Shown in pieces: positions 33,432-64,000 of a stretch of DNA of 64,000 bases (its first letter is position 1; the number at the start of each line of letters is the position of its first letter). The DNA is taken from the NCBI GenBank assembly GCA_945910005.1, contig OX246749.1:35263415-35327414 (forward strand), read 5' to 3'. Made by a program: the position numbers and the translations under genes. Origin of the DNA: Isoperla grammatica (Eukaryota; Arthropoda; Insecta; Plecoptera; Perlodidae). The notes below the pieces were generated by a model. The model was not told where the DNA came from and made no database searches. It saw nothing but the letters and a program-made list of their open reading frames with translations.

Positions 33432-33684
33432 CTCCGCTCATAATAGAAACGAAACGTTTAGAGCTAATTTGACCAATGTCTATCTGATAGACCGTGAAAT
33501 AGGGTTTAAAGGGCCAACAGGTAGCGCGCTGTTGTCATTTCATTGCAATTCTTTTTCTTTCAAAGGGTGACATTCTTTCGACTTCCATTATAAAATTGGC
33601 AACCGTGTTTTTCTAGTAAATCTTGGTTTAAAAGCCGATTATAATGGTTCAATTCACAAACATTCGTTTCTACTATGAGCGGAC
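33432..33684. mobile_element. MITE, copy 1
   Basis: The ends CTCATAATAGAAACGAAACG and CGTTTCTACTATGAG are inverse, and the interior GGGCCAACAGGTAGCGCGCT matches 54224-54490 in opposite orientation. Non-coding. Confidence 0.8.
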
Positions 33685-33889
33685 AGGCTTTACCAAAGTC
33701 ACCTGTACGAAAGAAAAAAAAAGTGTACGTTTTTATGTAGGCCTATAGCGTCCTGTGCTCGACGGGCTCACTCTTCGTGAAATGTACGTAGGTAGACTAC
33801 TGCAAGTACAGTAATCCTCCTTTTATTCAAATTTCAAGGGACCCTAAAAACTCCAATTTGAATTACAAAATTTTGGATTAAAAGAACTT

Positions 33890-34160
33890 AAACACTAAGC
33901 ATCCGTCCTAGCAAAAAGCACTCAAATTCGAAGTTGTTCTGAATCGGCCTTGTTGATTCTGACATTTATCCGCAGGTGTTCGCACTGTCCAATCACTGAT
34001 TCATATGTTTCGTATTTGAAATATCGATCTTTGATTGGTTATCGCTCACTCGTCGACGGTGTTTGGAGCCTACAAAGCTGGTTTAGTCGCTTTAAATTAA
34101 AGTCCCCCACTGAAAATCAGTTTCATTACCGAGTGGGTGGACTCTAAATGTGAATTTATT
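33890..34160 (+). mobile_element. tRNA-derived SINE, 5'-truncated copy
   Basis: It matches 29600-29850 (TTGTTCTGAATCGGCCTTGT through GAGTGGGTGGACTC) but lacks the tRNA-like head. Confidence 0.8.
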
Positions 34161-34955
34161 TTATTTTTATTTATTTATACCTAAATCTTCTGCTGGGACT
34201 CCATCAATAGTTTGAATTATACATAATTTTGAATTAACCGAGTTTGAATTAACGAGGGACTATTGTATATAAGCCTCTCCGCCGAGATGAAACTAAATTA
34301 AATAATAAAAGGCTAATATCATTTGGCAATGAGGCGGGCCTTACAGTTCAAGAACCACTGTCTTAGGGTAATCGATTCTTGGTCGACTCCTTTTGCATTC
34401 GACTCCGTTTTCGAGGCCGGTCGATTCCTTTGAGTGTGAGTTTGTGTGTCTGAAGTTGGACTTGAAACAACGCAGCTGCTCGTAGTGTTGTCGGGCAGTG
34501 GGCTGACAGTATTCGCAAGCTGCTCCCTTTACTTACTATCCCTCTACTTAAAAATTGTAAAAAAAAAAAAAAAAAAATTATGCCTAGTTTGTAAAATATT
34601 ATTCGAGTTTATTTATGTTGATTCTTTTATTCAATTATTTAGATGTGTGTGTGTTACCATCATAGGGCTTTCCAACTCTTTATGGAATTCATAGACTACA
34701 TTATAGTATCATAATTCATAAAACTTCATTCCAATAAATCTATAAAAACATAAAAAATAAGTTTACCCTTAGATTAAATGTAAATCTAGTTGTGTTTTGA
34801 AATATATAATATTATAATAAATATTTAAATGTTAAAATTAGTAATAATAAGTAATTATTGGTCTTCAATGAATCCTTCCATACCAAGTTATGGCAAAACT
34901 TAGCCTGTAATGAAATATCAAGAAATGTTGGACAGTCCTAACACATACCCTATAT
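34161..34955. other. Intergenic, no gene seen
   Basis: AT-rich sequence with a 19-base poly(A) near 34559. No exon or defined element was recognised. Confidence 0.45.
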
Positions 34956-35325
34956 CAGGGATGGCGAACCTTTTTGAGCTTGAGTGCCATTATTTAGGCC
35001 TACAAACTATCCAGGCGTGCCAATTTCTCCAAAAAGGCACAGTCAAATTTTAATGACATTTGTATTATAGCTTTTTGAATAATTAATGTGCTTTGCAGGG
35101 AACAAATAGCCACTTTATCAGTTTGTATTGATGTAATTGTTCCACGTAATGCAGCATTTAGGCAAAATCCCGCTGGAGGCGAAATTTTTGTACCCAAAAA
35201 TGCTATAAATTCATTGAAAACGGCTGGGAAGTGTAGTTAATAACATCTTTGACACATTTCTGCGTGCCGCCAGAAAGTCTTCGCGTGCCACTTCTGGCAC
35301 GCGTGCCATTGGTTCGCCATCCCTG
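34956..35325. mobile_element. hAT-type MITE
   Basis: The termini CAGGGATGGCGAACC and GGTTCGCCATCCCTG are flanked by an exact 8-bp duplication CCCTATAT (34948-34955, 35326-35333). On the minus strand part of the interior stays open (NAALRGTITSIQTDKVAICS), possibly a remnant of its parent transposase. Confidence 0.92.
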
Positions 35326-35333
35326 CCCTATAT

Positions 35334-36823
35334 GCTATATGCATTATTATACGATATCTTTATTTAATTATTAAATAATTTATTTTATGTTGGTCCAGTT
35401 TGTTTGAAGCCAAACACACATTTGTCATGTGACTACCAAGGGATTGAGATTATATAGACAATTGTTGGCATGGCACGTACGCGTAAGTGTTTGTATTACG
35501 CGTTCAAGAGTGGTAGCACGTAGACTAGTCGTAGTTAACATTGACCGAGTAGGTGTTTCAAAGATAATATCGATTATGTATCGAGTTATTATTTAAAAAA
35601 AAGTCAAGGATACGATCGTTTACACAAACGTTTAGGTATCGTCAAGGAACACACGAGTAAGCGACTCTGAGTTGAGCTGCTTTTTTTTTTTTTTTTTTTT
35701 TTTGAGAAAGTCAGAGATAAGCCTCTACTAAACACCATAAAATTCAACCTATGAAGAATGGGAATTATCGTTCCCCGATTCTCAAGGTACAAAATAAAGA
35801 TGTTTGTTATTTACTTTCATGTTTTACATGAATAAATATGTATTGTCAAAACATGTGTTTTACTATATAGTGTATAGTAGTCATTAGAATGTACTCACCT
35901 TCTTCCCGACTAGTTGACGTACGTATTGGTTGACGTCCATAGTAGTCGTGAAGCAACTCCGAGCCATGCGGAACAAATCCAACAAATTGGAAGCGACTGT
36001 GCAAAGTAAGACGCTGGCAAAAACTCTTGCTTGCTTGAAGATGGCACACAAGTCATCAAGGCGCTCTTTAGAAGATCACAGCAATTTTATCAACAACCCA
36101 TCGATCGGTATTGCTGATTTAAAGAGAAAACATCAAATTGTTTTTTTTTTATTTTAATAAGTTTTTATTTAAAGTTACATATTATAATATCTAAGAAATA
36201 TACTAACTATAAAATTAATTGTACAAATTTATTAAAAAAACTTTGCGTGGTGCTTAAACTAACTTGTACTCCAAACTTGAACAAGTTAATTGGTCTCGCA
36301 TTGTATCGGTTGTCAACGTTGCACACGTTTTAACATGAATCAAATACGTGTAAAAGATTCCGTCTGGATACCAATATCGTCGCATGAAAGCGAATACATA
36401 ACCCGACCAGTCAGGTATAATGTACTAAATTTTGCGATTGGAGTAGCTATGATTACGTTAATATAAGCACCTTACAGTGACCACTTTACACACCCAATCT
36501 TAAATTTACCCTTTTTTTTGACATTCAATCAAAATGGTGGAGCTAGTATTTGAGCAATGACCCTTGAAGTAAAGATCTAGTGATATATATACTGTACATA
36601 CTATTTCATTGTCAGTCGTCAACGACCCTTATTCTTACGCACATGGCTACTCCATGCGAACCGTCAATTTACTAAATATAATACATATAAATTAAACTAT
36701 AAAAAGAACTTGCAATTTCTCAGGATTTAATCCTTTTTTCAGGATTCAAATTTATGCAGTTCAAACTAGTGATGAAGTCTGACGTCCTGTGCTAGTTTGA
36801 TGCCTGCCATATTGTAGGCCTAT
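35334..36823. other. Intergenic, no gene established
   Basis: AT-rich with a 23-base T run (35681-35703). A minus-strand ATG at 35940 opens MDVNQYVRQLVGKK and ends in a consensus donor GTGAGT at 35898, so it could be a first coding exon, but no following exon was found within the window. Confidence 0.35.
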
Positions 36824-38238
36824 GGGTCATTTCATTGAATATGGTCCAAGGGTGGTTGCTGACCCATCTCAGATATTTTTTTAACTTTTACCATTTGTTC
36901 CTATATATGTTTGGACTCAAGTCCCAAATTTTTAGATTTTTTTTATGACTCACTAAAAAGTTACAGGCTTTAGAAGCCAGGCGGTCGCGGCAAAAATCAC
37001 CATTTTGGACTTCTTCGTTACATCGTGTAACTCGTAAACTATTCGTCCAATCAGAACAGAGCACTGGACATATTTTGTTTAAAAGAGTCAGAATATTCCA
37101 AATGTGTTCCTAAAATATAGTATATGTCAGCCATATTGGTTCTATCCAAGGTCAAACATCGATTTCGGCAATCATTTTTTCATCAAGTTTGAAGCTGTAT
37201 TACTTGATAAGGGTTGAAGATAAATGATAACTGTTTTTTTCTCCTTGCACATTGGGAACATATTTACCAGGAAAAAAATAATAACCCTTGTTTTTCTATC
37301 CCCAAAATGGGTGAAAAAAATCCCCAAAATGGGAAAAACTCAAATTTTGACATGTTCAAGGTCATGTATCTCCAATGGGGGTGAAGATAAAAAATTGAAA
37401 ATAAGGGAATATTTTGCCCTTATGTAGGTCTGTCAGTGACTAAAAAGTTTGGGTTGTTATTCAACACGGTTTAGAAAATACAGCATTTAGAAAATCGGTC
37501 AAAACAACGTTACGCACATGTATTCTTATCGTAAGAAGTGTACTTACAATAGCTCATGATTGTCTGAAATACAGCAGAAAACAATAATATTGATACCTGG
37601 TTATAATTGATGGTTCTTCAACATTTCTTTTGAACTTTGATTTCATTAACGTGTCTATTTCTTCTTTCAAACGCTCGCTGATGTTAGGCGTTCGACTGGT
37701 CGCAGTTGAAAGTTCCAGGGCGGACAGTATTCATAACATATTTGTATAAGGCACCAATGTCTTGTCATTTCTTGTTAATTGGAATGATGTCATAGGTCCG
37801 GGAGGGCCGTCGTCTGCTTCCTAATGTTTTAGCACTTTCCCTAAATACCAACGGTCATTATATAAACACGCGACGTTATCGTACATTTTTATGTCCATGG
37901 GGATAACTTTACACACAGTTTCTTCCACATAATTAATTGGAGCAGATGTGTTGCAAACTAGCATCATACACTCATCTTTTGGGATAAAACAGTGTGCTTT
38001 TCTCTAGTGCGAGATATGGCGAGAGCATGTTTAATCTTATTGTAAGCGCAACTTTGTTAGTTTCAATTTCTTGTATCAATGTAGTTGTTCAATTTGTTCT
38101 TAATTTCTGCAACAGATGAACTGTTAAGATACCAATGTAACCTATAGGCCTACTCAGCAGGTTACAACTGACAGGTGTGACTGACACACAGTACGACTGC
38201 AGTACATTAATTCTAGAAACATGTCATTAATCGACTTA

Positions 38239-38615
38239 AAATTGTTGCTCCTAATGTAAACAAGATTCCCTACTTTTCGGACGGGGCTGCCGGACAGTAC
38301 AAGAACCGCAAAAACTACATAAATATTTTCAAACATAAAATCAATTTTGGAATGGAAGTAGAGTGGTATTTTAGCAAAGGAGGTACAGTGAAAAGGCTTG
38401 TTACAAAAGCAAGTCTTCAGTGTAGTACATCCAACCACATCATGAAACCACAAGGCATGTTCAGCTTCTGCAGTAACAAAATTATAGGAATAACATTTCT
38501 CTACGTAGATTCTAAAGAAAACGAAACTAACAAAGTTGCGCTTACAATAAGATTTAACATGCTCTCGCCATATCTCGCACTAGAGAAAATCACACTGTTT
38601 TATCCCAAAAGATGA
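38239..38615 (+). pseudogene. Transposase fragment in foldback centre
   Basis: The plus strand reads NKIPYFSDGAAGQYKNRKNY, INIFKHKINFGMEVEWYF and GGTVKRLVTKASLQ, followed by sequence that runs into the right arm and stops at 38615. The element at 59025 has the homologous WSDGAGSQFKNRHNFVNLLF, CDWFFFETAHGKGPVDGIGG and EVKRCVWRSVLQ. Here about eleven residues including HGKGxxDG are missing without loss of frame, so the copy is surely inactive. Confidence 0.75.
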
Positions 38616-38694
38616 GTGTACAATGCTAGTTTGCAACACATCTGCTCCAATTAATTATGTGGAAGAAACTGTGTGTAAAGTTATCCCCATGGAC

Positions 38695-38917
38695 ATAATT
38701 TTTGACATAATTTTTTATTTTATTTCATTTCTCAATTATTTTTTCTTGTACTTGATTTTTATTTTATATAGTTAAGAAGTTTGTTTTGTTTTTGTTGTTT
38801 GTTATTTATGATTCCATTATTATTAATTGTTTTGCATAGCCTAGTTTTATTTAAGGTCCTCCTTTGTAAATCGTTTTATAACTGAATAGGATTGACATTA
38901 AATAAATAAATAAATGA
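38695..38917 (+). mobile_element. Retroposon copy with AAAT tail
   Basis: The body (CTTGATTTTTATTTTATATA, CATAGCCTAGTTTTATTTAA, ATAACTGAATAGGATTGACA) ends in ATTAAATAAATAAATAAA. It matches 53838-54010 and, inversely, 55560-55770. It interrupts the right arm of the foldback element, so it is younger than the foldback. Confidence 0.8.
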
Positions 38918-40261
38918 CCGTTGGTATTTAGGGAAAGTGCTAAAACATTAGGAAGCAGACGACGACTATTAGGCCTACGTTCATTCCTTCAGCCCTCCCG
39001 GACTTATGACATCATTCCAATTAACAAGAAATGACAAGACATTGGTGCCTTATACAAATATGTTATGAATACTGTCCGCCCTGGAACTTTCAACTGCGAC
39101 CAGTCGAACGCCTAACATCAGCGAGCGTTTGAAAGAAGAAATAGACACGTTAATGAAATTGAAGTTCAAAAGAAATGTTGAAGAACCATCAATTATAACC
39201 AGGTAACAATATTATTGTTTTCTGCTGTATTTCAGACAATCATGAGCTATTGTAAGTACTCTTCTTACGATAAGAATACATGTGCGTAACGTTGTTTTGA
39301 CCGATTTTCTAAATGCTGTATTTTCTAAACCGTGTTGAATAACAACCCAAACTTTTTAGTCACTGACAGACCTACATAAGGGCAAAGTATTCCCTTATTT
39401 TCAATTTTTTATCTTCACCCCCATTGGAGATACATGACCTTGAACATGTCAAAATTTGAGTTTCTCCCATTTTGGGGATTTTTTTTCACCCATTTAGGGA
39501 TAGAAAAACAAGGGTTATTATTTTTTTCCTGGTAAAAATGTTCCCAATGTGCAAGGAGAAAAAAACAGTTATCATTTATCTTCAACCCTTATCAAGTAAT
39601 ACAGCTTCAAACTTGATGAAAAAATGATTGCCGAAATCGATGTTTGACCTTGGATAGAACCAATATGGCTGACATATACTATATTTTAGGAACACATTTG
39701 GAATATTCTGACTCTTTTAAACAAAATATGTCCAGTACTCTGTTCTGATTGGACGAATAGTTTACGAGTTACACGATGTAACGAAGAAGTCCAAAATGGT
39801 GATTTTTGCCGCGACCGCCTGGCTTCTAAAGCCTGTAACTTTTTAGTGAGTCATAAAAAAAATCTAAAAATTTGGGACTTGAGTCCAAACACATATAGGA
39901 ACAAATGGTAAAAGTTAAAAAAATATCTGAGATGGGTCAGCAACCAATTAATTCAAAATTGGACCATTTTCAATGAAATGACCCCTATCCTTTCTCGTTT
40001 GTTTACATTTTAACATCTGTGTGTTATACGTCGCCTGACGTCTTAGAATTGATACATACTGACAGCTAAAAAACGAAAAATCAAAGGTAGGCTACACAAA
40101 TATTTTAATTTATAATATTGAAAATATATTCATTATTTATTTAATGTCTATCCTGTTAAATAAATAATAATTTAAAATAATTTTTAAAGGTGCAATATGG
40201 CCGACTCCGAGAATAATCCATCCTTGACAAATCAGAAAAGAACCCATTTTTGTATATACAG

Positions 40262-40425
40262 TTGTCCCGAGACTACCTTACGGATGCTTTCGTCACAGGC
40301 GAGAGGCTCGTAGCCAATCGGCGATCGGTATTTGCGCGGGCTTGTCTCGGGCGTTTCGCCGGTTGGCTACGTATGCCTCGCCTGCGATGAAAGCATCTGT
40401 ATGGCAGTCTTGGGTCAAGTAGGCT
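40262..40425. repeat. Foldback repeat
   Basis: GAGACTACCTTACGGATGCT...GGCTCGTAGCCAA faces TTGGCTACGTATGCCTCGCC...GCATCTGTATGGCAGTCT. It lies between the convergent genes. Confidence 0.7.
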
Positions 40426-40814
40426 ATACAGTGAGTTACGTACGCTATCTCTCGGTAACAATACATAATAATAATAATATCTATACTGGTCCCAATGAAA
40501 GTATTCGCATACCGATCTCAGGTCATTGTCTACTGCCCCTTCAACCGCGCTAATCGAAAGAAAATCAACAGATACCTGGCGTTCTTTCACACACATTCGT
40601 AAATGCACACGGTTCGGCTTAGGCGAGTGCACAGGCGGTTTGGCCACACCCACCTTTACAGGTAACCAACGGAAGGTTCTAAATTATCCCCAATGGACCT
40701 GTTTAGAGTAGACGGTAGGAGTTATAGCGACTTGTAGAAAATTAAGTTGTCACCTTGGACTCGGCTGTGTCGTAAGCATCAGAATACTTTCGTTGGGTCA
40801 ACATCTATATCGTG

Positions 40815-40975
40815 TACCTGACGTTAATGGACGTTTACCCGATGTTAACGGATGTTAACCTGACGTTAACTGGCGTTTACCTGACATAAGCGGACGTTTA
40901 CTTGACGTTAACGGACGTTTACCTTACGTTAACGGACGTCTACCCGACGTTCACGGACCTTTACCAACGCCGGCT
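40815..40975. repeat. 21-bp minisatellite after MCM10 stop
   Basis: Seven or so units of about 21 bp with consensus GACGTTAACGGACGTTTACC. It lies 65 bp beyond the MCM10 stop codon, so it is probably transcribed as 3' UTR (as the complementary strand). TTAACG/CGTTAA and AACG/CGTT make it partly self-complementary. Confidence 0.85.
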
Positions 40976-41038
40976 GCCCTCGCCGTCGTTTGCGAGTAGA
41001 AACGTAAACGTTACGAGGCGCAGTCTTGCGATGTCTCG

Positions 41039-62909
<21,871 letters not shown>

Positions 62910-62997
62910 CTGCGCAACACGGAAACACACTCAAAGTGTTGTCGTTGTTATAGTCTTCTCTTCTTCTCTCATGCCCACATTGACTCATTTATGTCAT

Positions 62998-63450
62998 AAA
63001 CCCTGTTTACATGGCGGACTGAGTCCGGTCCAGGGCCATGTAAACACCTAGAAAATGGGACCGAACCGACTGGGTCCGGTCCGCCAAAAAAGCTAGACCG
63101 TACCGAAAGACCGACTCAGTCCTATCATGTAAACGGGTAGAACGTACTGACTGAAGAACTGGAACTTTGAACGAACGCTGTTTGTAGGTGAATAAGATGG
63201 AAAATGATTGTAGTTGCCATCAATAAAAATCAAGTAAAATATTTACAACAGCTTGTAACCTTTTGTTCGCCGGGATACATCTTTAAATTAATTTTATATG
63301 GCAGAAGAAAAAGTAGGGTTATGTACGACCAAAACGAACAAGTGTGGCGCGAGACCGAAATCAAGTTTGCGTACACCTTCATATAAACGCAAGCGACCAT
63401 GACAGTTCTCAGTCTGGTACTCAGTACGGTCCGCCATGTAAACATAGCTA
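62998..63450. mobile_element. MITE with TGTTTACATGGCGGAC ends
   Basis: CTGTTTACATGGCGGACTGA and its inverse TCAGTACGGTCCGCCATGTA mark the two ends. The interior repeats GGTCCG and CATGTAAAC. I could not define a target duplication. Confidence 0.72.
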
Positions 63451-63464
63451 TAATGTGGAGTGAG

Positions 63465-63840
63465 CTAGTTGTTAAAGGAAGGAAAAAAGGAAGAACAAAC
63501 CAGTATCGAAGAAGGACAACGACAGCACAGTTCCGACTAGATACTGGCCATGACTTACTAGCAAAGCGCCTGCATAGAATGGGGTTGGCAGAGAGCAGTA
63601 CTACATGCAAGCTCTGTGGGAATGGCCGCATACAGGACAAGCAACATCTATTCCATTGCTCGATACTGAAAGAGCACAACGAAGGAATGCCAGGAGGGCT
63701 GGACAGGAAGGAGCAGGAGGCTTGTCTCTATTGGTTGGCGAGACGCATGATGATTGTTGTGGGTTGGGTGGGTAGTAGTTGTATGGTTAGACAGAAAAAT
63801 GGCATAAAAAGCCATTGTGGCATATGAAGAATAAGTAAAT
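63465..63840 (+). mobile_element. Retrotransposon C-terminal zinc-knuckle end
   Basis: The plus strand reads TAQFRLDTGHDLLAKRLHRM, CKLCGNGRIQDKQHLFHC and MPGGLDRKEQEACLYWLARR, then a stop and an AAAT tail. It is the better copy of the relic at 2345-2600. The RNase-H-like LDTGHDLLA and CxxC...H...C are typical of non-LTR ORF2 ends. Confidence 0.8.
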
Positions 63841-63844
63841 AAAT

Positions 63845-64000
63845 AAATTATCATTTCATATGCCCACGATTGGTCTATCGTGCTGGATCTTGTCGGCCAA
63901 TAGAGATTCGCCTCCCTGTCCCGAAACATTATGCCCCCCCCCCTTTTCCCGCATAGCGTCATTTTGGGCTCTTAGGTCCGAATGCATAGTCCAGACTCAA
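63845..64000. other. Right edge, no feature recognised
   Basis: Short non-coding stretch with a 9-base C run. The missing N-terminal MCM10 exons are not found between 62910 and 64000. Confidence 0.4.

Larger units (their letters stand above)
36824..39984. mobile_element. 3.2-kb foldback element with ~1.2-kb arms
   Basis: The termini GGGTCATTTCATTGAA and TTCAATGAAATGACCC are flanked by a 4-bp duplication CTAT (36820-36823, 39985-39988). The arms (36824 to about 38075; about 38525 to 39984) are nearly identical inverse copies, apart from a retroposon (about 38695-38917) inserted in the right arm. The centre holds a transposase fragment. The terminal GGGTCATT and the transposase relate it to the element at 59025-61270. 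Confidence 0.88.

Noticed and set aside
35899..35940. First coding exon MDVNQYVRQLVGKK on the minus strand
   Set aside because: It has an ATG and a consensus donor, but no continuing exon or family match was found, so it is not called as a gene.

Overview
This is nuclear DNA from an invertebrate animal. Its genes are split by GT-AG introns, exons are GC-rich islands in AT-rich sequence, and most of the window is transposable elements, foldbacks and microsatellites. The genes are animal ones: an astacin metalloprotease, RIOK3, MCM10 and C2H2 zinc-finger proteins. I cannot name the species. The palindromic octamer TAGGCCTA recurs throughout and may be a lineage marker.

Layout. Bases 1-6349 hold two head-to-head genes whose first exons share an IKxEPxW...PDN motif: an incomplete minus-strand gene (3525 down to 1123, leaving the window on the left) and a complete plus-strand zinc-finger gene (4841-6349). 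A lone cysteine-rich terminal exon on the minus strand lies at 8650-8867; a hAT-type MITE sits exactly on its splice acceptor. A complete five-exon astacin protease is on the minus strand (18081 down to 11072). It diverges from RIOK3, on the plus strand in six exons (18669-32609), with 587 bp between the two start codons. RIOK3 introns carry a 2.7-kb hAT transposon with one in-frame stop and two large hAT-type non-autonomous elements. Bases 32610-41038 separate the convergent 3' ends of RIOK3 and MCM10 and hold only repeats, including a 3.2-kb foldback element with about 1.2-kb arms. MCM10 fills 62909 down to 41039 on the minus strand. I could place fourteen exons, from the start of the internal DNA-binding domain to the stop codon; the N-terminal exons must lie to the right of the window.

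RIOK3 and MCM10 are housekeeping genes (ribosomal small-subunit maturation; replication initiation and elongation). The astacin is a secreted zinc protease. The zinc-finger genes probably encode nuclear regulators. Nothing suggests that these neighbours act in one pathway.

The least explained material is mobile. Two elements, at 36824-39984 and 59025-61270, have GGG(T/C)CATT termini, 4-bp target duplications and homologous transposase fragments of a kind I cannot assign firmly. The second splits a tRNA-derived SINE whose other copies show the empty site, and it carries repeated 13-bp boxes near both ends. Several unrelated repeats also carry a hairpin followed by GAAAC(GTC), resembling part of a hammerhead ribozyme core. 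All exon joins were made by hand from splice consensus, reading frame and remembered family alignments; no search was run.
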